DNA of 64,000 nucleotides, from positions 183,648,796 through 183,712,795 of the forward strand of contig CP136068.1 in the NCBI GenBank assembly GCA_032622095.1, given 5' to 3'. The position numbers and the translations under genes were made by a program. Shown in pieces: positions 44,103 through 53,916 of the stretch (the first letter of the stretch is position 1; each line of letters starts with the position of its first letter). A model generated the notes under the pieces. It was not told the DNA's origin and searched no databases. It saw only the letters and a program-made list of their open reading frames with translations. Source of the stretch: Siphonodentalium dalli (Eukaryota > Mollusca > Scaphopoda > Gadilida > Siphonodentaliidae).

Positions 44103-47100
44103 TCATAGTAGAGGTGGGTATGAATGTGGTGGTCGTTGTTGCAGTTGTCATGGTAGTCGTTGTTGCATCTGGCGTGGTAGTCATAATTTCAGCAGTGGTA
44201 GTCATAATTTCAGCAGTGGTAGTCATAGTTTCAGCAGTGGTAGTCGTAGTTTCAGCAGTGGTAGTCATAGTTTCAGCAGTGGTAGTCGTAGTTTCAGCAG
44301 TGGTAGTCATAGTTTCAGCAGTGGTAGTCATAGTTTCAGCAGTGGTAGTCATAGTTTCAGCAGTGGTAGTCATAGTTTCAGCAGTGGTAGTCATAGTTTC
44401 AGCAGTGGTAGTCATAGTTTCAGCAGTGGTAGTCATAGTTTCAGCAGTGGTAGTCATAGTTTCAGCAGTGGTAGTCATAGTTTCAGCAGTGGTAGTCATA
44501 TTTTCAGCAGTGGTAGTCATAGTTTCAGCAGTGGTAGTCATAGTTTTAGCAGTGGTAGTCATAGCTTCAGCAGTGGTAGTCATAGTTTCAGCAGTGGTAG
44601 TCATATTTTCAGCAGTGGTAGTCATATTTTCAGCAGTGGTAGTCATAGTTTCAGCAGTGGTAGTCATAGTTTCAGCAGTGATAGTCATATTTTCAGCAGT
44701 AGTAGTCATAGTTTCAGCAGTGGTAGTCATAGTTTCAGCAGTGGTAGTCATAGTTTCAGCAGTGGTAGTCATAGTTTCAGCAGTGGTAGTCATAGTTTCA
44801 GCAGTGGTAGTCATAGTTTCAGCAGTGGTAGTCATATTTTCAGCAGTGGTAGTCATAGTTTCAGCAGTGGTAGTCATATTTTCAGCAGTGGTAGTCATAG
44901 TTTCAGCAGTGGTAGTCATAGTTTCAGCAGTGGTAGTCATAGTTCCAGCAGTGGTAGTCATAGTTTCAGCAGTGATAGTCATAGTTTCAGCAGTTGTAGT
45001 CATAGTTTCAGCAGTGGTAGTCATAGTTTCAGCAGTGGTAGTCATAGTTTCAGCAGTGGTAGTCATATTTTCAGCAGTGGTAGTCATAGTTTCAGCAGTG
45101 GTAGTCATAGTTTCAGCAGTGGTAGTCATAGTTTCAGCAGTGGTAGTCATAGTTTCAGTAGTGGTAGTCATAGTTTCAGCAGTGGTAGTCATAGTTTCAG
45201 CAGTGGAAGTCATAGTTTCAGTAGTGGTAGTCATAGTTTCAGCAGTGGTAGTCATAGTTTCAGCAGTGGTAGTCATAGTTTCAGCAGTGGTAGTCATAGT
45301 TTCAGCAGTGGTAGTCATAGTTTCAGCAGTGGTAGTCGTAGTTTCAGCAGTGGTAGTCGTAGTTTCAGCAGTGGTAGTCGTAGTTTCAGCAGTGGTAGTC
45401 ATAGTTTCAGCAGTGGTAGTCATAGTTTCAGCAGAGGTAGTCATAGTTTCAGCAGTGGTAGTCATATTTTCAGCAGTAGTAGTCATAGTTTCAGCAGTGG
45501 TAGTCATAGTTTCAGTAGTGGTAGTCATAGTTTCAGCAGTGGTAGTCATATTTTCAGCAGTGGTAGTCATAGTTTCAGCAGTGGTAGTCATAGTTTCAGC
45601 AGTGGTAGTCATAGTTTCAGCAGTGGTAGTCATAGTTTCAGTAGTGGTAGTCATAGTTTCAGCAGTGGTAGTCATAGTTTCAGCAGTGGAAGTCATAGTT
45701 TCAGCAGTGGTAGTCATAGTTTCAGCAGTGGTAGTCATAGTTTCAGCAGTGGTAGTCATAGTTACAGCAGTGGTAGTCATAGTTTCAGCAGTGGTAGTCA
45801 TAGTTTCAGCAGTGGTAGTCATAGTTTCAGCAGTGGTAGTCATAGTTTCAGCAGTGGTAGTCATAGTTTCAGCAGTGGTAGTCATAGTTTCAGCAGTGGT
45901 AGTCATAGTTTCAGCAGTGGTAGTCATAGTTTCAGCAGTGTTAGTCATAGTTTCAGCAGTAGTAGTCATAGTTTCAGCAGTGGTAGTCATATTTTCAGCA
46001 GTGGTAGTCGTAGTTTCAGCAGTGGTAGTCGTAATTTCAGCAGTGGTAGTCATAGTTTCAGCAGTGGTAGTCATAGTTTCAGCAGTGGTAGTCATAGTTT
46101 CAGCAGTGGTAGTCATAGTTTCAGCAGTGGTAGTCATATTTTCAGCAGTGGTAGTCATAGTTTCAGCAGTGGTAGTCATAGTTTCAGCAGTGGTAGTCAT
46201 AGTTCCAGCAGTGGTAGTCATAGTTTCAGCAGTGGTAGTCATAGTTTCAGCAGTGGTAGTCATAGTTTCAGCAGTGGTAGTCATAGTTTCAGCAGTGGTA
46301 GTCATAGTTTCAGCAGTGGTAGTCATATTTTCAGCAGTGGTAGTCATAGTTTCAGCAGTGGTAGTCATAGTTTCAGCAGTGGTAGTCATAGTTTCAGCAG
46401 TGGTAGTCATAGTTTCAGTAGCGGTAGTCATAGTTTCAGCAGTGGTAGTCATAGTTTCAGCAGTGGAAGTCATAGTTTCAGCAGTGGTAGTCATAGTTTC
46501 AGCAGTGGTAGTCATAGTTTCAGCAGTGGTAGTCATAGTTTCAGCAGTGGTAGTCATAGTTTCAGCAGTGGTAGTCATAGTTTCAGCAGTTGTAGTCGTA
46601 GTTTCAGCAGTGGTAGTCGTAGTTTCAGCAGTGGTAGTCGTAGTTTCAGCAGTGGTAGTCATAGTTTCAGCAGTGGTAGTCATAGTTTCAGCAGTGGTAG
46701 TCATAGTTTCAGCAGTGGTAGTCATAGTTTCAGCAGTGGTAGTCATAGTTTCAGCAGTGGTAGTCATAGTTTCAGCAGTGGTAGTCATAGTTTCAGCAGT
46801 GGTAGTCATAGTTTCAGCAGTGGTAGTCATATTTTCAGCAGTGGTAGTCATAGTTTCAGCAGTGGTAGTCACAGTTTCAGCAGTGGTAGTCATAGTTACA
46901 GCAGTGGTAGTCATAGTTTCAGCAGTGGTAGTCATATTTTCAGCAGTGGTAGTCATAGTTTCAGCAGTGGTAGTCATATTTTCAGCAGTGGTAGTCATAG
47001 TTTCAGCAGTGGTAGTCATAGTTTCAGCAGTGGTAGTCATAGTTACAGCAGTGGTAGTCATAGTTTCAGCAGTGGTAGTCATAGTTTCAGCAGTGGTAGT

Positions 47101-48371
47101 CATAGTTTCAGCAGTGGTAGTCATAGTTTCAGCAGTGGTAGTCATAGTTTCAGCAGTGGTAGTCATAGTTTCAGCAGTGGTAGTCATAGTTTCAGCAGTG
47201 GTAGTCATAGTTTCAGCAGTGGTAGTCATAGTTTCAGCAGTGGTAGTCATAGTTTCAGCAGTGGTAGTCATAGTTACAGCAGTGGTAGTCATAGTTTCAG
47301 CAGTGGTAGTCATAGTTTCAGCAGTGGTAGTCATAGTTTCAGCAGTGGTAGTCATAGTTTCAGCAGTGGTAGTCATAGTTTCAGCAGTGGTAGTCATAGT
47401 TTCAGCAGTGGTAGTCATAGTTTCAGCAGTGGTAGTCATATTTTCAGCAGTGGTAGTCATAGTTTCAGCAGTGGTAGTCACAGTTTCAGCAGTGGTAGTC
47501 ATAGTTACAGCAGTGGTAGTCATAGTTTCAGCAGTGGTAGTCATATTTTCAGCAGTGGTAGTCATAGTTTCAGCAGTGGTAGTCATATTTTCAGCAGTGG
47601 TAGTCATAGTTTCAGCAGTGGTAGTCATAGTTTCAGCAGTGGTAGTCATAGTTACAGCAGTGGTAGTCATAGTTTCAGCAGTGGTAGTCATAGTTTCAGC
47701 AGTGGTAGTCATAGTTTCAGCAGTGGTAGTCATAGTTTCAGCAGTGGTAGTCATAGTTTCAGCAGTGGTAGTCATAGTTTCAGCAGTGGTAGTCATAGTT
47801 TCAGCAGTGGTAGTCATAGTTTCAGCAGTGGTAGTCATAGTTTCAGCAGTGGTAGTCATAGTTTCAGCAGTGGTAGTCATAGTTACAGCAGTGGTAGTCA
47901 TAGTTTCAGCAGTGGTAGTCATAGTTTCAGCAGTGGTAGTCATAGTTTCAGCAGTGGTAGTCATAGTTTCAGCAGTGGTAGTCATAGTTTCAGCAGTGGT
48001 AGTCATAGTTTCAGCAGTGGTAGTCATAGTTTCAGCAGTGGTAGTCATAGTTTCAGCAGTGGTAGTCATAGTTTCAGCAGTGGTAGTCATAGTTTCAGCA
48101 GTGGTAGTCATAGTTTCAGCAGTGGTAGTCATAGTTTCAGCAGTGGTTGTCCTCGTTGCTGCAGTTGGCGTTGTAGTCGATGTTGCATTTGTAGTCCTTG
48201 TTGTAGTTGTTGCAGTTGTCGTGGTCCTCGTTGTTGCAGTTGTAGTGGTCCTCGTTGTTGCATTTACCGTAGTTGTCGTAGCGGTTATCGATGTTTCAGC
48301 CGCCATGGTAGTCGATATACGTATAGTTGTCGCTGTGACTGGTGGTCTTGTCGGATTCTGGTTACGTTCAG
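44103..48371 (-). CDS. giant mucin-like exon, Thr-rich stalk (1423 codons)
   Basis: Bounded by acceptor TTATGTAG|CT (48372) and donor ATGA|GTAAGT (44102), phase 1-1. It joins the transmembrane exon through a split Ala codon (G|CT). The N-terminal ~75 residues are irregular (ERNQNPTRPPVTATTIRIST, then TTTT and NATT runs). The body is about 189 repeats of the heptapeptide TTTAETM, and the end is TTTFIPTSTM. Threonine makes up roughly half of the residues, with one Glu per repeat, as in O-glycosylated, extended mucin rods. About 18 repeats read AENMTTT, creating an N-M-T N-glycosylation sequon. The 21-nt unit keeps the frame whatever the copy number. No cysteines in the repeats. The opposite strand is also open, but its all-hydrophobic translation (VVVIVSA) is an artefact. 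Exon status rests on splice phase, not homology. Confidence 0.7.
44175..48146. repeat. 21-bp minisatellite, ~189 copies, with higher-order periods
   Basis: The unit on the plus strand is GTGGTAGTCATAGTTTCAGC + A. Point variants recur at fixed distances. The AGTTCCAGCA and TGGAAGTCAT variants at 44941/46201 and about 45205/46465 are 1260 bp apart (60 units). The TCACAG and GTTACAG variants around 46871/47480, 47041/47650 and 47272/47881 are 609 bp apart (29 units). So blocks of 60 and 29 units were duplicated whole. Confidence 0.95.
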
Positions 48372-48540
48372 CTACATAATATAAGTAAAACGCTTTATAT
48401 GAAAAGATAGAGTTACTTTCATTGTGTCTTGTCTGTCTGAAAAATCGCCAAAAAATAACTCAAATTTCCTCATATAATGGCCTAGTGACACGATATGCGC
48501 TTTCTACTATAAGTATAACGTTTAAAGGGAGGAGTATAGA

Positions 48541-48656
48541 ATACGCATAGTGTTTCTGAATAACAAATTTAATCCACGAGTTTGATTGGCGATTTACATG
48601 TACATCGCCAATCCCACGAGTGGATTAAATTTGTTATTCAGAAACACTATGCGTAT
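48541..48656. repeat. fold-back element, ~58-bp arms
   Basis: ATACGCATAGTGTTTCTGAA followed by TAACAAATTTAATCCAC at 48541-48577 is exactly mirrored at 48620-48656. The centre (GATTGGCGAT...ATCGCCAATC) also pairs. Downstream, GTTTATGCCACGATCTTTAC and related words are tandemly repeated (48660-48840). Same outer motif as the element at 9921. Confidence 0.88.
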
Positions 48657-48658
48657 AT

Positions 48659-49679
48659 TTTGTTTATGCCACGATCTTTACAATGCGATGGATAAACACT
48701 TTTCCGTTCAAATTGTATGGAGAAAGTTTAATCCACTCTGCGAAGTTTATCCCACGATCTTTACAATGCGATGGATAAACACTTTTCCGTTCAAATTGTA
48801 TGGAGAGAGTTTAATCCTCTCTGCGAAGTTTAATCAACAGTAGGTACGTTTACGTTAAACAGATGTAAACGTTAAACAGATGGCTTTATTTATATAGTAA
48901 GATAGGCGATCGTAGTATAAAGAAGTAACTACGATTTGTTCATGCGTGAAATTTGTTGATGTCAGAATAGCTCTCCTGTTACCGTCGTATTTCAAGAACA
49001 TAGACACGTGCATCATAACATGACAGTGTCTATAACAGGTGATAATGTCACTCGAATGATAGCATTGAGCCTTGATCAAGATGACTGCAACATCAACGAT
49101 GTTCTTATTGAACACCAAAATTGAGACTTAATGAAACTTTCGATACGCGACAGAAATTACAACCTGCTAGTTTATGGCATCGCGCAAAAAGTGATTCATA
49201 AGTTCTTGATTAAATATCTGAACATAAACATACAGCTAGCTACATATATTGTTGTCACCAATTACCAACAAGAAGCATAAAACATAAAGATAGCGAACCT
49301 TCAACAGACCCCCGTATCATATTTTGTGGAGTGATAGAGACAAACTAGCGATTCTGATGGCCACTGAAGAGGAAACCTGCCCAGCCCGTGAGTCGAAGAT
49401 TCGTAAAGACTTACAACCGACCATGAAGCGTGAGCGCGCACCATTGGCTAACAAAGTGTACTATCGAAGAAAGAACAGAAAAAATGAGAACCGCATTAGA
49501 GTAGATGGAACCAAATTGATGGAAGTTCGAAAAATCTCCACCGAAACCTGATCAAAATTCTACAAACCATCCGCTAGTTCTTAGTTTTTTAGAGACTAGA
49601 ATCAATGAACTATATCTCACAAGAGTGCTGAAAGTATTGGAAGACAATACATATTGAACTGCATTCGTCATCTTTATAA
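48659..49679. other. intron 1, no supported gene
   Basis: After the ~90-bp duplication at 48660-48840 nothing repeats. A 75-codon hydrophilic open frame on the plus strand (49324-49551, Lys/Arg/Glu-rich) has no recognised motif and no splice context. Confidence 0.3.
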
Positions 49680-50060
49680 ATATGTTCATGTATTTCTAGA
49701 GTCACAATACTAGTAATATGGTCCACCATGTATACAAACAGTTGTAATGTATTCCAAAGTCACGGTACTAGTAATATAGTTCATCATGTATATAAAAACA
49801 CGATTTGGTCAGTAATTTGGTCCAACATGTATATACAACACGTTCAGTCACAAATGTATTACTAGAAATTGCTTATTAATGTATTCCAGCATCACAATAC
49901 TATTAATATGGTCCACCATGTATTGACAAACATGATTTAGTTACACATATATTACTGGGATTGCTTATAATGTATTTCAGAGTCAAAATACTAGTATTAT
50001 GGTTCACTATGTATAGATAACATGAGATATTTACAAATGTATTACTGAGTGAGGAATTGC
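49680..50060. repeat. degenerate tandem repeat, ~95-bp unit, 4-5 copies
   Basis: TGTATTCCA(A/G)AGTCAC(A/G)(A/G)TAC and TAGTAATATGGTCCACCATG recur together with ACACGAT(T)TAGTCACAAATG. Confidence 0.8.
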
Positions 50061-50756
50061 TTATTGCACAGCTGATTGCTTACTGTGTCTCCCTCGTACT
50101 GTATGCCTCTCAGGTCGACATTGTTATCTACATAATTGACCACATTGATCTAACCCTGCACTCAACAGTGTGTGAACATTCAGAATAAGTATGAACAGCA
50201 CACGGTAACTTTGCTCGTGGCACCTGATGCAGCTTATGCATGTGTATCTATGTAATATAAATATTTCAACGTGATTTTTAGTCATCATATGATGCATGAG
50301 GGTATGTAATATGTTCCAATTGCTAGATTTTACAATATCCACAACTGATCTAGTAGTTACATACCATAGCTCACACGACATTTCCTGATCACTGCTATGC
50401 ATTACTGATATGTTCAATTTCTGTGTTTGGACACAACAATAATATAGCCTGGTTCTTTAACAATTGATTTGAAAAAGAGTATATGCAGAAGGGAAAACAA
50501 ATATAAATTTAATTATTCATCACTACCGCAACAATTGACAAATAGCAGAATTGTCCATGAATTTCAGTAATTCACCCATAGACAGCCACACATAGACCAG
50601 AGCAGACGACACTCAGTATTCGGTGTTTTCACCAGGGGAGAATAAATGAGGCCTCAATGGGTTACACAAAACGTGATAGACAAATATCAGAATTGTCCAT
50701 GAATTTCACAAGATTTTTGATGGGAGCTGCGCTGGCGCTACATTAAAGACCCTGTG

Positions 50757-50824
50757 CCAATGCATTCTCTTATATATGCGAGTCGACCATAGGTCGCCTC
50801 GCATTTATAAGAGAATGCATTGGC
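50757..50824. repeat. palindrome, second copy of the 43492 family
   Basis: CCAATGCATTCTCTTATATA + TGCGAG pairs with CTCGCATTTATAAGAGAATG + CATTGG; one mismatch in the arms. Loop TCGACCATAGGTCGC. Confidence 0.88.
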
Positions 50825-51131
50825 CTTATAATTTGTCATCATTTTTCTTATGTTCTTTAACACTTTTTCTCATTTTATATAATTTGTTGTTACATCGAAT
50901 TAAATTAAATCGACGATCGACAGTGGACTGCATCCACATCGGATTAACTCGACGGCCAGCAATGTTTGGTGAGCGACTTTAATAAACAAGTTTGGGCGGG
51001 TCAGGTCTGTATGAACTTACCAACCTGACCGGCCATTTACCGACCTGTTTACATCGCTCGAGTTGATGCCAAACAATGCTGACCGCCGAGTTAATCCGAT
51101 GTTGGGTGACCTCGAGCAAACATAAGGATAG

Positions 51132-51680
51132 GTGTGTGGTAGCCCAGTGGTTAGAGTGTCGGACTTGTAATGGTGTTAATGCACCGGCGTGAGTTCGCGC
51201 CCGGCCGGTGGACTATCGTCTCCGCAACAGTTGCTTAGTCGAATTAAGCGGTGTGTGTGCTATGTGTGCTATGTTTCAAATCTCGCGCCCAGTTGTGACC
51301 ATTGGGCAAGGTCACTTGTACTCGAAGCTTGTCGGACTTGTAATGGTGTTAATGAGTTCGCGCCCGGCCGATGGACTATCCTCTCCGCAACAGTGGCTTG
51401 GTCGAATTAAGCGGTGTGTGTGCTATATATAGCCACACGCTGTTTCAAATCTCGCACCCGGTTGTGACCCTTGGGCAAGGTCACTTGTACTTGAAGCTCG
51501 CTTCGTCGTACCTGTACGATAAATAGGGACCTGGTTTTGTTGGGTAAGTGTAAGTCGAGAGAAATATTGTGAAGCGCCACTATGGCAGCACGCAGAAGAC
51601 TTGGCGTTACTCAACAGCTGGGGTAATAACTTGAAGCGCTTAGTGCCCTCGCAGGTATAGGTGCTATATAAGCTCCATCA
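51132..51680 (+). mobile_element. tRNA-derived SINE with an internal duplication
   Basis: Starts GTGTGGTAGCCCAGTGGTTA (box A at about 51140-51150) and has GTGAGTTCGCGCC (box B, 51189-51201), the RNA polymerase III promoter of a tRNA. The body GGGCAAGGTCACTTGTACT and the tail GAAGCGCTTAGTGCC...GGTGCTATATAAG...(ATT)n are of the usual SINE/LINE-tail form. The part from GGACTTGTAATGGTG to GGTCACTTGTACT(T/C)GAAGC occurs twice in a row (about 51160-51330 and 51331-51500). The second unit has lost 9 bp of box-B context. Confidence 0.82.
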
Positions 51681-51799
51681 TTATTATTAGTATGTGTGTA
51701 AAGTCTCGCAAAACGCGCAAGGGTGTGCTATTAGAACACACGACGACTGTGGTTTGTACGCCATGACATGCATGGCCGATTCATTTATATACTGGCCGA

Positions 51800-52084
51800 A
51801 CAGAGATGGTCGTTTAACTACATGGGTTGGTATAGTCACCAGGTGGATTGTTAGTACCGGGTTTAACTAACTGAGTTGGTATACTCACCAGGTATATTGT
51901 TAGTGCCGGGTTTAACTAACTGGGTTGGTATACTAACCAGGTGGGTTGTTTGTGCCCGGTTTAACTAACTGAGTTGGTATACTCACCAGGTGGATTAATA
52001 GTTTCGGGTTTAACTAATTGGGTTGGTATACTCACCAGGTGGATTGTTAGTTTCGGGTTTAACTAAATTGGTTTGTATACTCAC
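51800..52084 (-). repeat. 49-bp minisatellite that repeats the intron-1 splice donor, 6 copies
   Basis: On the minus strand the exon/intron border CACCTG|GTGAGTATACCAAC recurs at exact 49-bp steps: the real border at 52085, then 52036, 51987, 51938, 51889 and 51840. GTGAGTATA is perfect at 52085, 52036, 51987 and 51889, GTTAGTATA at 51938 and GTGACTATA at 51840. The rest of the unit is CCAGTTAGTTAAACCCGG-like and has an in-frame TAA, so any use of an inner donor would end the protein a few residues after the membrane anchor. Confidence 0.92.
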
Positions 52085-52238
52085 CAGGCCGGTTGTTTGT
52101 GCCGGATAATGAAGAGCTGATGTTTCTTGTTATCAACACTGCGAACGTGACCATAGATAACAACATGACACAAGTAGCAACACATATGCCAAATTTCAAT
52201 GCCCGCCTGTTCCTGCGGAAACGAGCGAATAGTGGCAT
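52085..52238 (-). CDS. start exon: type II membrane anchor of the mucin-EGF-lectin protein
   Basis: ATG at 52238-52236 in good context (CATCACCATGC, A at -3) opens 51 codons plus one base, ending CCTG|GTGAGTA. The protein starts MPLFARFRRNRRALK, six basic residues in 15. A hydrophobic span follows (FGICVATCVMLLSMVTFAVL, about residues 16-37) and then RNISSS with an N-glycosylation sequon. Positive charges before the span and no cleavage-site pattern predict a signal anchor with the N terminus in the cytoplasm and the rest outside. The phase-1 end fits the mucin exon (split Ala codon). The frame is open to an upstream ATG at 52307, but that part is minisatellite, so I chose 52238. No promoter identified; an upstream non-coding exon is possible. 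Confidence 0.65.
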
Positions 52239-52264
52239 GGTGATGGGCTGGATCCTGTAAATAT

Positions 52265-52455
52265 AATTATGCATATTATCACTACGGTGAATTGATATGG
52301 ATCCCATGAATATATACGTATTATCACTACAGTGAATTTATCTGGATTCTAAGAATATATACATATTATCACTACAGTGAATTGATATGGATCCCATGAA
52401 TATATACGTATTATCACTACAGTGAAGTTATCTGGATTATATGAATATATAGAGG
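52265..52455. repeat. 45-bp tandem repeat upstream of the start exon, 4 copies
   Basis: TATTATCACTACAGTGAATT plus (G/T)AT(A/C)TGGAT(C/T)C..ATGAATATATAC at about 45-bp steps (52281, 52326, 52371, 52416). It begins about 25 bp 5' of the proposed start codon, so it would lie in the 5' UTR or promoter. Confidence 0.85.
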
Positions 52456-53019
52456 ATATCCACACTTTTTCAGTGAATTGTTCTGACCGAGGTCGCCTCA
52501 TGCGTAGAATTGAATACAGCGATTCAACGACCAGACAAATGTACTGTAGTGATCATAGGTGTATTATATGACTTTCATGCGAAACATTAGAACAGCATAA
52601 TATTTGAATAGCATACACTCATATAAAATGGCCTTGTGTAGATTATAATACATGTGATCGCAAATAAACGATAACAGAAAACAACTGTTTTAAGCACATG
52701 CGCAATCCCTAAGATAAAAGGATGGTGGTACGGTATCTAATAATCGCATAAAATGTAGCTGATCCGATTGTCGAGAAATGCTCGCTCTACTATAGTAGCA
52801 TCTTGAGAAGAAAACGATAGCCATAGTATTACATGTAAAACATGACAACATCGATGTTATAGAACATACGTGTTCAACACATGGGCAACCCTGTCTGGGA
52901 GGTTGGTAACGTACATTCTCATAATCAGAAGGCTTTCATAGTTAGTGAAATGTTCAGTCCAATTAGTCCGGTTACTGACAACATTGAGGCATACACACAA
53001 CAGGGTGTTGCAGTTAAGA
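52456..53019. other. upstream region, no gene seen
   Basis: Possible promoter region of the minus-strand gene; I see no convincing TATA box or CpG cluster. Confidence 0.3.
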
Positions 53020-53370
53020 TCGGATGATTTCATGGACTACTAGAAGGCGGCACATCAACTCAAATTCAACGTGGTTCCTTTCACACAACTTGAGCATTCA
53101 GTCATCGAGAAAGACCAGCCATTTCACTGTTCGTCCACAACTTGATTTGCGATGCCGGTGTTTCCAAGAAGTGTCATTACCCCGTCAGTGCCGACGACAA
53201 GTGGTCATGCTTTCCGAACTTCAAGCGCCACAATAGTCGTTAAGCTACCACATATATTTAAAGATAAAATAACTGACATAAGATCAGTGTTCCCTGACAT
53301 GCCATTGATAGATGTAGAGTTCTACGAAGCAATGATCACATGGGTAGGAAGTAATGGCCTTGCTATGTAG
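53020..53370 (+). pseudogene. unrecognised coding-like fragment with internal stops
   Basis: One frame reads AAHQLKFNVVPFTQLEHSVI, then EKDQPFHCSSTT, a TGA at about 53143, then MPVFPRSVITPSVPTTSGHA and IVVKLPHIFKDKITDIRSVF, ending WVGSNGLAM at 53370. Another stop (TAG, about 53041) lies just upstream. The composition looks like real protein in a constant frame, so this is probably a dead piece of a transposon or processed gene. I cannot name the family. Confidence 0.35.
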
Positions 53371-53916
53371 CAGTTACAGCCGAAATGAATGCATATGTTG
53401 CATTGTGATTAGAGAGGGCTTTGAAACAATATGCAACATTATCAAATTTCTCCAAACAAAAACATTCTCAAAAATGTTTGAAAATCAGGCGTAGTTTTGA
53501 AAGAAAACTACGTGATCAGATTATTCTGACCCACTGACTAATATGGAACTCAATGGAGAATATTTAGTTATTTTACTCGAACGTTGCTAGTGGTATCACC
53601 AAGTGCTAATATAGGAATACAAGATATTCGCGTCTGGCCCGCTGTAACAGTCTAATTCCTGCAGTAGTTAGTTAATATAATTATGATTCAATATACAACA
53701 ACTGACGATAGTATATGAATATGTTTTATAAAGCCATCCTACATGTATAATATGCAGGCTGTGCAAATGTTGAGTCAAATGAAAAATAACCACAAAGTCT
53801 ACTATTATAAAATATGATAACATAGTAAATTATTATTTGTTTGTTATATGTTATGAATTCACTAGTGCTTGGGGCCAACTTTTATATAATAAAGAGTTGT
53901 CATATGACAAATATAA
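53371..53916. other. intergenic, no gene seen
   Basis: AT-rich. Ends with the TAA target duplication (53914-53916) of the DNA transposon. Confidence 0.4.

Noticed and set aside
44003-48379. 1458-codon plus-strand ORF of the type VVVIVSAVVVIV
   Set aside because: It is the complement of the 21-bp repeat. The product would be one unbroken hydrophobic chain, and the minus-strand reading has splice sites in phase with neighbours. Openness on both strands follows from the unit being a multiple of 3.
51132-51210. Functional tRNA gene
   Set aside because: Box A and box B are present, but no cloverleaf closes and the sequence continues into a SINE body and tail.
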